A stretch of DNA of 62,486 nt from Pseudomonadota bacterium (GTDB lineage Bacteria; Pseudomonadota; Alphaproteobacteria; Rhizobiales; Xanthobacteraceae), in assembly GCA_023386635.1 (NCBI GenBank), contig JAEWJH010000102.1:1-62486 (forward strand), read 5' to 3'. The position numbers were made by a program, and so were the translations under genes. This document shows, piece after piece, positions 50,713-59,802 of the stretch. How positions within the stretch are numbered: the stretch's first letter is position 1; every line of letters begins with the position of its first letter. The notes below the pieces were generated by a model that saw only the letters and a list, made by a program, of their open reading frames with translations, did not search any database and was not told where the DNA came from.

Positions 50713-51734
50713 TGGTGCATTGGCGGGTGGAGAATGAGACGGACACCGCGTGGGACGAACGTCTGCGTTCGGCGCGCGATGCGGTGGTGTTTCAATCATC
50801 CGGCTGGGCGAGGTTCAAGACACACGCAGGCTGGCGGCCGTTTCGCGCGGCGGCGCGCGATGATCATGGGCGGCCCGCCGCGATGATTCAGTTTCTCATT
50901 CGGCGGATGCCTTTGGGCATCGCGATGGCCTGGGCGCCGGGCGGCCCGGTGTGGCGGTTCGATGAATCGACCGGCGGCATGCGTGAGGACGACTGGTCCG
51001 GATTGTTCGCGCTCTTGAAGTCGCAGTTCCCCTGGGTGCTCGCGCGGGTTGATAGCTACGAACCGGAGGAGGCGCGTGAAACGTCGCCTTTTGGTGCGTT
51101 GTTTCATCGGCCGCGAATGCGGATTGGCAGCGGCGCCTCCATCCGCTTTGATATTGCTGAGGGTGAAGGTGCCTTTGTCGCGGGCATGTCGTCGAAGCAT
51201 CGCTACTATCTGCGCAAGGGGCTGGCGGCTCCGCTTCGCTGGGAGGCAGGTTCCTCTGATCGGGATATCGCCGCCCTGGCGAGCCTGCACCGCGAGATGC
51301 AGACGAGCAAAAATCTGCAGGCTGATGCGGTCACCGAAGCGTCCTGCCGCGCGATGCGCGATGCGCTCGGATCCGACGGCATGACGATCGTGACGGGCTA
51401 TGTCGACGATTGGCCGGTGACGTCGTGCCTGACGCTCGATTTCGCCGACAGCGCCTTCTACTACGTCGCCGCGACGGGCGCGGAGGGTCGCAAGCTCTCG
51501 GCGGCCTATGCCATGCTGCCGCGTCTCGTCGCTGTGCTGCATGCAAAGGGCGTGCGGCGTCTCGATTTCGGCGGTATCGCGCCCGATGTGCCGGCGCGCG
51601 CGGGCGTCGACCATTTCAAGAAGGGATTTGGCGGCGAGACGGTGACCTATCGCGGGGAGTGGGAAGCCGCCAGCCTGCCGCTGCTGGCGCCTGCGGCGGG
51701 CCTGCTCATGAAGTGGCGTGGAGTGACCATGTGA
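50712..51734 (+). CDS. FemAB/GNAT-like acyl- or aminoacyltransferase
   Basis: About 340 residues. VFQSSGWARFKTHAGWRPF and the second-lobe sequence SSKHRYYLRKGLAAPLRWE, then VTGYVDDWPVTSCLTLDFADSAFYYVAATGAE and RRLDFGGI, match the FemAB-like double-GNAT fold. Members in exopolysaccharide loci are thought to transfer acyl or amino-acid groups to sugars. Coupled by overlaps to the methyltransferase and deacetylase genes. The acyl donor is unknown. Confidence 0.78.
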   Translation: MVHWRVENETDTAWDERLRSARDAVVFQSSGWARFKTHAGWRPFRAAARDDHGRPAAMIQFLIRRMPLGIAMAWAPGGPVWRFDESTGGMREDDWSGLFALLKSQFPWVLARVDSYEPEEARETSPFGALFHRPRMRIGSGASIRFDIAEGEGAFVAGMSSKHRYYLRKGLAAPLRWEAGSSDRDIAALASLHREMQTSKNLQADAVTEASCRAMRDALGSDGMTIVTGYVDDWPVTSCLTLDFADSAFYYVAATGAEGRKLSAAYAMLPRLVAVLHAKGVRRLDFGGIAPDVPARAGVDHFKKGFGGETVTYRGEWEAASLPLLAPAAGLLMKWRGVTM

Positions 51735-52474
51735 CTCCGCTGAAAGCAATGATCGGCGATGCGATCGCGGCCGTTTATGCCGTGGCTGGCCCGCGCGATT
51801 CCGCCGCCGGTTGTCGCGTGCTGATGTATCACGCCGTCGGCGGGAAGGTGGTTGGTGACGCGCAGGGTCTCTACAGCCTGGCGCCGGACCTGTTTGCGCG
51901 GCACGTCGCTGTGCTGAAACGTTGCGCTGTCGTGCCGCTGTCCGATGGCGTCGCGCGCGGCCAGGGCGTCGCCGTGACGTTCGACGATGGCTATCGCGAT
52001 AACCTGACCGCGGCAGCACCGCTCCTGGTGGAAGCGGCCGTGCCGTTTACGGTGTTCGTCACGCCGGCGTTTATCGAAAGCGGCGAGGCGCAATATCTCT
52101 CGCGGTCTGACGTCGCGTCGTTGTCGCGGCTGCCGGGGGTCACCATCGGCGCGCACGGCTATTCCCACACGCGTCTCCCGGCCTGCGATGATGCGGCTCT
52201 GGCAAGGGAGCTTACCGATAGCCGGGCGTGGCTAGAGGATCTGCTGGGCGTGCCGGTCACGACGATGTCCTATCCCCACGGCGCGGTGGATGATCGCGTC
52301 GCCGCGGCGGCCGCGGCGGCTGGCTTTGCTGTCGCAGCGTGCAGCCGTTTTGGGCGCTATCGATCCGGCGAAGATTCTTATCGCGTGCCAAGGACCGATA
52401 TCTGGTCGTTCGATGGCGTGCGCCGGCTCCGCGCCAAGGTGGCGGGACACTGGGACTGGATGGCGTGGCGGTGA
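51731..52474 (+). CDS. Polysaccharide deacetylase
   Basis: 247 residues from GTG 51731 (GTGA overlap). VLMYHAVGG, VTFDDGYRDN near 80, TIGAHGYSHTRL near 136-147 for the zinc site and MSYPHGAVDD near 178 form the CE4 motif set. No signal peptide, so it may deacetylate lipid-linked or nucleotide-linked sugar. Second deacetylase of the window; it differs clearly from the one at 12109. Confidence 0.87.
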   Translation: MTPLKAMIGDAIAAVYAVAGPRDSAAGCRVLMYHAVGGKVVGDAQGLYSLAPDLFARHVAVLKRCAVVPLSDGVARGQGVAVTFDDGYRDNLTAAAPLLVEAAVPFTVFVTPAFIESGEAQYLSRSDVASLSRLPGVTIGAHGYSHTRLPACDDAALARELTDSRAWLEDLLGVPVTTMSYPHGAVDDRVAAAAAAAGFAVAACSRFGRYRSGEDSYRVPRTDIWSFDGVRRLRAKVAGHWDWMAWR

Positions 52475-52476
52475 CC

Positions 52477-53298
52477 ATGGAGGCGCCGCGTATCCCGGTC
52501 AGCGTCATCGTGCCCGCCTACAATGCCGCGTCGACATTGCCGCGAGCCTTGGACTCGGTCGTGGCGCAAACCGTGCGCCCGCAGGAGGTCATCATCGTTG
52601 ACGACAGCAGCAGCGATGCGACGGCGGATGTGGCGGCGCAATGGTGCGCAGCGCATCCGGAATTGTCCGCCTGCGTACTGCGGCTTTCGCAAAACGGCGG
52701 TGCAGGGACCGCGCGGAATGCAGGCTGGGCGCAGGCAACGGGAGAGTTTATCGCGTTCCTCGATGCCGACGACGCCTGGCATCCGCGCAAACTGTCTGTC
52801 CAGTATGGCTGGATGCTGCGGCATCCGGATGTCGCGCTGTCCGGTCACCGTTGCGGCGTGATCGGCGAGTCGTCTCAAGCGATTGAGATGCGCGACGATG
52901 CCGAGCCGCCGGTGACGATGCGCGATCTCGGCGACTTCCTGATGGCGAACCGGATATCGACGCCATCGGTCATGGTGCGTCGGGACGTTCGTCCGCGCTT
53001 TGTCGAGGGCAAGCGATACTCGGAGGATTATCTGTTGTGGATGGAGATCGTCCACGCGCATGGTCCTGCGGCGATCATTCAATGGCCGCTGGCGACATTG
53101 TTCAAGGCGCGCTACGGCGAGGCCGGGCTGAGCGCTGACCATCGCAAGATGCGGCTCGGGGAGGCAGATACATTCGCGCATCTGCGCCGTCAGGGCATTA
53201 TTCCGCCCCTGACCTGGTGTCTGATCGCCGGGCTCGGGTGGCTTAAATTTTGTAAACGCCGAGTGTCGCACGGTGTTCTGGCCGGGAAGAGCCGTTAG
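52477..53298 (+). CDS. Glycosyltransferase family 2
   Basis: 273 residues. VSVIVPAYNAASTLPRALDSVVAQT, IIVDDSSSDATADV and FLDADDAWHPRKL are the GT-A motifs. Start at ATG 52477; a GTG at 52471 would overlap the previous stop in the usual GTGA style. Acts in the cytoplasm on lipid-linked acceptor; donor unknown. Confidence 0.87.
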   Translation: MEAPRIPVSVIVPAYNAASTLPRALDSVVAQTVRPQEVIIVDDSSSDATADVAAQWCAAHPELSACVLRLSQNGGAGTARNAGWAQATGEFIAFLDADDAWHPRKLSVQYGWMLRHPDVALSGHRCGVIGESSQAIEMRDDAEPPVTMRDLGDFLMANRISTPSVMVRRDVRPRFVEGKRYSEDYLLWMEIVHAHGPAAIIQWPLATLFKARYGEAGLSADHRKMRLGEADTFAHLRRQGIIPPLTWCLIAGLGWLKFCKRRVSHGVLAGKSR

Positions 53299-53334
53299 CG
53301 GTTTGCTTCAAGGGCAACGGGATTTGGTTTCGAT

Positions 53335-55281
53335 ATGTGCGGCATCGCCGGTCTGATCGCGCAGGGTTCGCAGGCAGAGCTTGAACGGCTCGCCACGGCG
53401 ATGGCGTCGGCGATCGCTTATCGCGGGCCGGACGGCGCAGGCGTGTGGGCCGATGCGGAGGCGGGCGTCGCTCTGTCGCATCGCCGTCTCGCCATCGTCG
53501 ATCTCACGCCGACCGGCGCGCAGCCGATGGTGTCGGCGGATGGCCGTTGGGTGATGTCCTACAACGGCGAGGTCTATAACGCGGAGACGATCGCCCGCAC
53601 GCCGCAGATGGCGGGGCTGGTCCGCCGTGGAACATCCGACACGGAAATCATTCTCGAATCCGTCGCGCGTCGCGGACTCGATGCGACGCTGGCCGATCTC
53701 AACGGCATGTTTGCCATCGCGCTGTGGGATCGCGCGAACCGCACGCTCCACCTGGTCCGCGACCGGATGGGAATCAAGCCGTTGTTTTATGCCCGCACCG
53801 GGCGCGGCGCGTTCTTCGCATCGGAACTGAAAAGCTTTTACGCTGCCGGGCTCTCGCTGGACATCGATCCGGCGTCGGTCGCGAGTTTCCTGCGTTACGG
53901 CTATGTGCCCGCGCCGCATGCGATCTATCGCGATGTAACGAAAGTCTTGCCCGGCGAAGTTGTTTCCCTGGATATGTCGGGAGCGGTGCATCGGCGACGC
54001 TACTGGAGCCTGGAAACCGCAGCACGCGCCGGTTCGGCCAATTCGTTCTCCGGCGATGACCGCGATGCGGAGGACGCGCTGCATGCGTTGCTCGCGGATG
54101 CGGTGTCGATCAACATGATGTCGGATGTGCCGCTCGGCGCATTTCTGTCCGGTGGGATCGATTCCTCGCTCGTCTCGGCGCTGATGGTTGCGGCCGGTCG
54201 CGGCCCTGTGCGGACTTTCTCCATCGGTTTTCCGGATTTCGGCTACGACGAATCCGTGCACGCCGCTGCTGTGGCGAAGCATCTGGGCACCGCGCATGAG
54301 CAGATGAGCGTGACGGCCGCCGAGGCGCTCGCCGTGGTGCCATCGTTGCCGGATATCTACGATGAGCCGTTCGCCGATTCCTCGCAGATTCCGACCTATC
54401 TGATTTCCCGCATGACCCGCGCGCGCGTGACCGTTGCGTTGTCGGGCGACGGCGGTGACGAACTGTTCGCGGGCTATAACCGGCACGTGTTTGCCGCCGG
54501 CCGGCTGGCGATGCTGCGTCAGTTGCCCCTGCCGTTGCGCCGGACCGCAGCAGCGCTGCTATCGGCGGTTCCGGGCGCCGGCGTGGAGGCGGCAGCGCGA
54601 CTGTTGCCGCCGTCGCTCCGGGTCTCGCAACCGGCCCTGAAGCTACAGAAGCTTGCCGAGGTGCTGGCGCTCGATGGCGACGACATCTGGCGGCGTCTGG
54701 TCAGCCAGAACAACGACGTTGCCGCCTTGATGCCCGGCGTGGCCGAGCATCGCCTCGCTTTGCCGGATATGGAAGACGATCTGCTGGCGCGCATGCAGGT
54801 CTATGACGCCGCCACGTATCTCCCCGACGATATCCTGCAGAAAGTCGATCGTGCGGCGATGGCCGTCTCGCTCGAAGTGCGGCCGCCGCTGCTCGACCAT
54901 CGGGTGGTGGAATTCGCGCTCGCGCTGCCGGCGCGGCTGCGCATCCGCAACGGCGAAAGCAAATGGCTGCTGCGGCGCGTGCTGGACCGGTATGTGCCGC
55001 GGCCGCTGGTCGAGCGGCCGAAAATGGGCTTTGCCGTCCCGCTCGACGACTGGTTGCGTGGTCCGCTGCGCGACTGGGCGGAGGACCTGCTCGATCCGCA
55101 GCGTTTGGGGGGCGGTCTGCTCGACGCTGCGGCGGTCCGGGGCTTGTGGGAAGAGCATCTCACGGGCCGCATGAACCGTTCTTACGGGTTATGGGCCGTG
55201 CTGATGTTCGAAGCCTGGCGACGGCGCTGGAACGTCGCGCCCGGTCACATCCCGCTGGCGCGAACCGCTGCGGCCGGTTAG
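53335..55281 (+). CDS. asnB: Asparagine-synthetase-type glutamine amidotransferase
   Basis: 648 residues. Begins MCGIAGLI with Cys2 as the glutaminase nucleophile (class II). The synthetase domain has the ATP-binding loop FLSGGIDSSLVSAL near residue 272 and ALSGDGGDELFAGYNRH. In polysaccharide loci such proteins, like WbpS, amidate uronic acids on sugar nucleotides or glycans rather than make free asparagine. The next gene encodes a UDP-HexNAc 6-dehydrogenase, giving a fitting uronic acid substrate. Confidence 0.9.
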   Translation: MCGIAGLIAQGSQAELERLATAMASAIAYRGPDGAGVWADAEAGVALSHRRLAIVDLTPTGAQPMVSADGRWVMSYNGEVYNAETIARTPQMAGLVRRGTSDTEIILESVARRGLDATLADLNGMFAIALWDRANRTLHLVRDRMGIKPLFYARTGRGAFFASELKSFYAAGLSLDIDPASVASFLRYGYVPAPHAIYRDVTKVLPGEVVSLDMSGAVHRRRYWSLETAARAGSANSFSGDDRDAEDALHALLADAVSINMMSDVPLGAFLSGGIDSSLVSALMVAAGRGPVRTFSIGFPDFGYDESVHAAAVAKHLGTAHEQMSVTAAEALAVVPSLPDIYDEPFADSSQIPTYLISRMTRARVTVALSGDGGDELFAGYNRHVFAAGRLAMLRQLPLPLRRTAAALLSAVPGAGVEAAARLLPPSLRVSQPALKLQKLAEVLALDGDDIWRRLVSQNNDVAALMPGVAEHRLALPDMEDDLLARMQVYDAATYLPDDILQKVDRAAMAVSLEVRPPLLDHRVVEFALALPARLRIRNGESKWLLRRVLDRYVPRPLVERPKMGFAVPLDDWLRGPLRDWAEDLLDPQRLGGGLLDAAAVRGLWEEHLTGRMNRSYGLWAVLMFEAWRRRWNVAPGHIPLARTAAAG

Positions 55282-55312
55282 AGCCTTTCGCGAAAGCATA
55301 CGAGGATCGACG

Positions 55313-56596
55313 TTGCAGCACGGACGCAGGATCGCCGTTATCGGCCTGGGATATGTCGGTTTGCCGGTGGCGGTGGCCTTCGCGCGCTCCGGCGCGCCGG
55401 TGGTCGGGTTCGACATCAACGCGGCGCGCGTGGCCGAACTGCGCGCGGGAACCGACAGTACCCGCGAGGTGGAGCCGGCGGATCTACGCCATCCGGCGCT
55501 GTCCTACGAAAGTGATTCAGTGCGGCTTACCGGCTGCGATTTCTTCATCATCACCGTGCCGACGCCGGTGGATGCCGACTGCAGGCCGGACCTGGGCGCC
55601 ATGCTGAAAGCATCGGAGACGGTCGGCCGCGTGATGAAGCGCGGCGCGATTGTCGTCTACGAATCGACGGTCTATCCCGGCGCGGTCGAGGAAGACTGCG
55701 TGCCGGTTCTGGAGCGGGTTTCGGGGCTTCGCAACGGCACGGATTTCACGGTCGGCTATTCGCCGGAGCGCATCAATCCCGGCGACAAGGCCCATCGGTT
55801 CGAGAGTATCGTCAAGGTCGTCTCCGCACAGGATGCGCCGACGCTCGATGTCGTCGCGGCGGTGTATGGCTCCGTGGTCAAGGCGGGCATTCATCGCGCG
55901 CCGTCGATCAAAGTTGCCGAGGCCGCGAAGGTGATCGAGAACACGCAGCGCGATCTCAATATTGCGTTCATGAACGAACTCTCGGCGATTTTCCACAAGC
56001 TTGGCATCGACACTGCGGATGTGCTCGCGGCCGCCTCGACCAAATGGAATTTTCTCAATTTCCAGCCCGGTCTGGTTGGCGGACATTGCATCGGCGTCGA
56101 TCCGTTCTACCTGACCTATCGCGCGGAGAAGGCGGGGTATCATCCCGAGATCATTCTCGCGGGCCGCCGGATCAATGATGCCATGGGTGAGCGTATCGCC
56201 GGAGAGTGTCTGCGGTTGCTCGGCGCGCGCGGCGTCATGCGGCCGGTGGTGACGATCCTCGGCATGACGTTCAAGGAGAACGTGCCGGATATCCGCAATT
56301 CCAAAGTGATCGACATCGCGCGGACGCTGGCTGAGGCCGGCGTTGAGGTGCAGGTTCATGACCCGCTCGCATCGGCGGACGAAACGCGGCATGAGTACGA
56401 TATCTCGCTGACCCGTCTTCATGAACTGCGGCCGGCCGATGCCGTTGTCCTCGCCGTGTCGCACCAGGATTATATCGCGCAAGGCTGGGCGCTGGTTCAG
56501 CGCCTGCTGAAAGCGGGCAGCGGCATCGTCATCGATGTCAAATCGAAGCTCGACCGCGCCGCGAAACCTGAGGGAGTTGACCTGTGGCGGCCATGA
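55313..56596 (+). CDS. tviB: UDP-N-acetylhexosamine 6-dehydrogenase (TviB/WbpO-like)
   Basis: 427 residues from TTG 55313 with GAGGA upstream. AVIGLGYVGLPVAVAFA binds NAD, YSPERINPGDKAH and VGGHCIGVDPFYLTY (catalytic Cys near 257) fit the TviB/WbpO group that oxidises UDP-GlcNAc or UDP-GalNAc to the uronic acid. GMTFKENVPDIRNSKV is the C-terminal signature. It provides the uronate for the WlbA/WbpB-type and amidotransferase genes. The 3' end overlaps the epimerase gene by 13 bases. Confidence 0.9.
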   Translation: MQHGRRIAVIGLGYVGLPVAVAFARSGAPVVGFDINAARVAELRAGTDSTREVEPADLRHPALSYESDSVRLTGCDFFIITVPTPVDADCRPDLGAMLKASETVGRVMKRGAIVVYESTVYPGAVEEDCVPVLERVSGLRNGTDFTVGYSPERINPGDKAHRFESIVKVVSAQDAPTLDVVAAVYGSVVKAGIHRAPSIKVAEAAKVIENTQRDLNIAFMNELSAIFHKLGIDTADVLAAASTKWNFLNFQPGLVGGHCIGVDPFYLTYRAEKAGYHPEIILAGRRINDAMGERIAGECLRLLGARGVMRPVVTILGMTFKENVPDIRNSKVIDIARTLAEAGVEVQVHDPLASADETRHEYDISLTRLHELRPADAVVLAVSHQDYIAQGWALVQRLLKAGSGIVIDVKSKLDRAAKPEGVDLWRP

Positions 56597-57609
56597 TGGA
56601 CGGACCGATCCTCGTCACCGGTGCGGCCGGGTTCATCGGCTTTCACGTGGCGCGGCGGTTGTTAGGTTCGGGGTGCACAGTTGTCGGTCTCGACAATCTG
56701 AACAGTTATTACGACCCTTCGCTGAAACACGCGCGGCTGGCGGAGCTGCGCAAGGCCGGTCTGTCCGATTTCGTCGAAATCGATCTCGCAAACCGCGACG
56801 GCATCGCTTCGCTGTTCGCGAAGCACCGGTTTCCCGCTGTGGTTCATCTCGCGGCGCAGGCCGGCGTCCGCCATTCGCTGACCGCCCCGTTCGCCTATAT
56901 CGACTCCAACCTCGTCGGCTTCACGACGATCCTCGAAGGCTGTCGCCACAACGGCTGCGCGCATCTGCTCTATGCTTCGTCGTCGTCGGTGTACGGCAGC
57001 AACACGACGATGCCGTTCTCGGTCCATCAGAACGTGGATCATCCGCTCAGTCTTTACGGCGCGACGAAAAAAGCCAACGAGTTGATGGCGCATTCCTACA
57101 GCCATCTGTTCGGCCTGCCGACGACAGGCCTTCGCTTCTTCACGGTTTACGGCCCATGGGGCCGGCCGGACATGGCGATGTGGCTGTTCGCCAAGGCGAT
57201 CCTCGCCGGCGAGCCGATCAAGGTGTTCAACAACGGCGATATGCGCCGCGACTTCACGTATGTTGATGACGTCGTTGAATCGATCGTGCGGCTGGTGGAA
57301 CACGCGCCGGCCGGCGATCCCAACTGGTCGGGCGCGACGCCGGATCCCGGCTCAAGCAGCGCGCCGTGGCGCGTTTACAATATCGGTAACAACAACCCGG
57401 TCGAACTGATGCGGGTGATCGCGCTGATCGAGCAGGCGCTGGGCAAAGAGGCGATCAAGGACTTCCTGCCGATGCAGGCGGGCGACGTGCCCGCCACTTA
57501 TGCCGATGTCGACGATCTGATGCGCGAGGTGAATTTTCAGCCGGCGACGTCGATCGAGCACGGCATTTCGCAGTTCATCGACTGGTATCGGCGGTATCAC
57601 CGGGTGTGA
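56584..57609 (+). CDS. UDP-glucuronate 4-epimerase family protein
   Basis: 341 residues. LVTGAAGFIGFHVARRLL, LDNLNSYYDPSLKHARL, HLAAQAGVRHSL, YASSSSVYG, LYGATKKANELMAHSY and FTVYGPWGRPDMA are those of the LpsL/CapI epimerases, which interconvert UDP-GlcA and UDP-GalA. Start GTG 56584 has AGGGAG upstream; ATG 56593 would give an ATGA overlap. Its last 35 bases overlap the convergent membrane gene. Confidence 0.9.
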   Translation: MAAMMDGPILVTGAAGFIGFHVARRLLGSGCTVVGLDNLNSYYDPSLKHARLAELRKAGLSDFVEIDLANRDGIASLFAKHRFPAVVHLAAQAGVRHSLTAPFAYIDSNLVGFTTILEGCRHNGCAHLLYASSSSVYGSNTTMPFSVHQNVDHPLSLYGATKKANELMAHSYSHLFGLPTTGLRFFTVYGPWGRPDMAMWLFAKAILAGEPIKVFNNGDMRRDFTYVDDVVESIVRLVEHAPAGDPNWSGATPDPGSSSAPWRVYNIGNNNPVELMRVIALIEQALGKEAIKDFLPMQAGDVPATYADVDDLMREVNFQPATSIEHGISQFIDWYRRYHRV

Positions 57610-58564
57610 CCGCCGGCGCGGCCTGCGCCGGTTTTGTCTGCTGACGCCGCGCGAGCCACAGCACGCTGCCCGCGGCGCCGAGCAGGAACGCGCAGATGCC
57701 GAAGGCGAGCGACACCAGCAGCCCGTCGCTCGCGGGCAGCCCGGCATAGGTGAACGCCGTCACCATCGCGCCTTCGCGCACCCCCCATCCCGCGATCGAC
57801 ACCGGCACCGCCGCGATCAGGATCACCGGCGGCACCAGCAGCAGCGCCGTTCCGAGCGGCAGTGATGAGTCCACGCTCCGTGCGATCGCCCAGACGGCGA
57901 GCACGGTGATGAGATGGACGGCAATCGTGCTCGTCGCCACGGTCACGCCGGGCGTGCGCGAGACGATGCAGCGATAGGCGATATCGGCTGCTTCATGCAG
58001 ATGCCGCACCGCCCCCCATCGCGAGGCAATCCGCCGGCCGATCAGGCGTGCAACCATCAATCCCGGAATGATCGCCAGTCCGCCGAGGCCGACGAGCGCC
58101 AGGGTCCAGCGTCCGATCGGATTGCTGATGACGGCGAGCGACCAGGGCAGGCAGGCGAGCACCAGCAGCGCCAGCCAGGTCAGGCCCGCGCCGCGGTCGA
58201 CCAGCACCGAATAGGTCGCGCCTTTCCAGCGGCCGGTGTCCTTCGACAGCAGCACGATCCGTGCCGCATCGCCGCCCACGGTCGAGGGCAGCGTCTGGCT
58301 GAAGAATGCGCCGATCAGGCTGTAGACGAAGGCCCGGCCGGCGCCGACCGGCGCGCCGCAGGCGATCGCGATGGCGCGCCAGCGCAGCGCCGTGAGGAAC
58401 ATCTGCACGGTCATCAGGGCCACCGCGACCGCGTACCAGCCCGGGCGGAGATTGCGGAGCCGCGCCTCCAGCACGGCAAAATCGACGCTGCGCAAGGCGA
58501 GGTAGAGGATGGCCGCCGACACCGCCGCCTTCACGGCAAAGGACAAAGCAGATTTTAACGTCAT
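57575..58564 (-). CDS. UPF0104/lysylphosphatidylglycerol-synthase-like membrane protein
   Basis: 329 residues, about eight hydrophobic segments. SFFSQTLPSTVGGDAARIVLL-like sequence near 85-105, YSVLVDRGAGL, and VPVSIAGWGVREG near 266 define the flippase-like family. The same domain forms the first half of the fusion at 5001. Family members are proposed to move lipids or lipid-linked sugars; function here is not known. Transcribed against the main operon and away from the divergent promoter region at 58565-58793. Confidence 0.83.
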   Translation of the reverse strand: MTLKSALSFAVKAAVSAAILYLALRSVDFAVLEARLRNLRPGWYAVAVALMTVQMFLTALRWRAIAIACGAPVGAGRAFVYSLIGAFFSQTLPSTVGGDAARIVLLSKDTGRWKGATYSVLVDRGAGLTWLALLVLACLPWSLAVISNPIGRWTLALVGLGGLAIIPGLMVARLIGRRIASRWGAVRHLHEAADIAYRCIVSRTPGVTVATSTIAVHLITVLAVWAIARSVDSSLPLGTALLLVPPVILIAAVPVSIAGWGVREGAMVTAFTYAGLPASDGLLVSLAFGICAFLLGAAGSVLWLARRQQTKPAQAAPAVTPGDTADTSR

Positions 58565-58793
58565 CGGTCGAAGGGCCTTGTCGCGGCTGGGTGGGGCCGT
58601 GCCTTAGCATCGTCGTGGCGCCGCCGACAATCGCCTGTAGAGGGCGCGGGCAACCCCCTCATCACCCGACGGCATTAAGAAAATCCGTTGTAACGCTTTG
58701 AATCAAAACGTGTCCGCGCTTGTGGCCCCGGGCGTCGCCAGCGCCGGCGCGGCGTGCTAGGGCGAACCCGCTTTTCAGAGGGGAACTCGAATC

Positions 58794-59777
58794 GTGACGG
58801 AGCGGGGTTTGGCGGCGGCGGAGGAACGTCCGCTGCACATCGGGGTAGTCGGTATCGGCGTGATGGGCAGCAATCATGCCCGCGTCCTTTCCGGATTGCC
58901 GGGCGTGACGCTCGCCGGCGTCGCCGATCCGGACCCGAAGCAGCGGGAATTCGTCGCCGGCATTCTCGGCTGTCCGACGGTCCCCGATCTCGACGGCCTG
59001 ATCGCTCTCGGCGTCGACGCCATCACCATCGCCGCGCCGACGCATCTGCATCGCGACATCGCCATGGCGTGCATCGCGCGCGGCATCCATGTACTGGTGG
59101 AAAAGCCGATCGCCTCCACGGTCGAGGAGGGGCGCGAGATCATCGATGCGGCGCGGAGCGCCGGCGTCACGCTGATGGTCGGCCATGTCGAGCGTTTCAA
59201 TCCGGCGGTCGATGCGATCAAGCAGGCCATTCGCGGTGAGCAGATCCTGTCGATCGGCATCACCCGCGTCGGCCCATTCCCACCGCGCATGTCGAATGTC
59301 GGCGTGGTGATCGATCTCGCCGTGCACGACATCGACCTGATCCGCTGGTTCACGGATTCCGACATCATCGAAGTGCAGCCGCAGCTCACGAGCGCGGTGG
59401 CCGAGCGCGAGGATATCGCGCTCTTGCAGTTCCGCACCGCCTCGGGCGTGCTCGCGCATATCAACACCAACTGGCTGACGCCGTTCAAGGCGCGCAGCGT
59501 CACCGTCGCGACCCGCGGCAAGTACGTCACCGGCGATCTGCTGACGCGGCAGGTGACGGAGTGCTTCGGCTTCCAGCCGGACGGCAGCTATTCGATGCGG
59601 CATCTGTCGGTCGGCCACAACGAGCCGCTGCGCTCCGAATTGCTGGCGTTCGCCGAAGCGATCCGCACCGGCAAGCCGCCGGCCGTCACCGGCGAGGAAG
59701 GCGTGGCCAGCCTCGCGATTGCCATCCAGTGCCTTGAAAGCCATCGCACGCCCGTCGCGGGCAGAAGCGGCGCTTGA
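58794..59777 (+). CDS. Gfo/Idh/MocA oxidoreductase (WbpB-like)
   Basis: 327 residues from GTG 58794 with GAGGGG upstream. IGVVGIGVMGSNHARVL, VLVEKPIAST and DLAVHDIDLIRWFTD are the cofactor and catalytic motifs. Followed after 25 bases by a DegT aminotransferase; this pair is the WbpB-WbpE arrangement that makes UDP-3-amino sugars. A 229-base region before it, shared with the divergent membrane gene, holds no repeat that I can see. Confidence 0.85.
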   Translation: MTERGLAAAEERPLHIGVVGIGVMGSNHARVLSGLPGVTLAGVADPDPKQREFVAGILGCPTVPDLDGLIALGVDAITIAAPTHLHRDIAMACIARGIHVLVEKPIASTVEEGREIIDAARSAGVTLMVGHVERFNPAVDAIKQAIRGEQILSIGITRVGPFPPRMSNVGVVIDLAVHDIDLIRWFTDSDIIEVQPQLTSAVAEREDIALLQFRTASGVLAHINTNWLTPFKARSVTVATRGKYVTGDLLTRQVTECFGFQPDGSYSMRHLSVGHNEPLRSELLAFAEAIRTGKPPAVTGEEGVASLAIAIQCLESHRTPVAGRSGA

Positions 59778-59802
59778 GGCGCTGCCAGAAGGATAACCGG
59801 TC

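Noticed and set aside
53335..55281. Housekeeping asparagine synthetase
   Set aside because: Family motifs alone would allow it, but its place between a glycosyltransferase and a UDP-sugar dehydrogenase gene favours sugar amidation.
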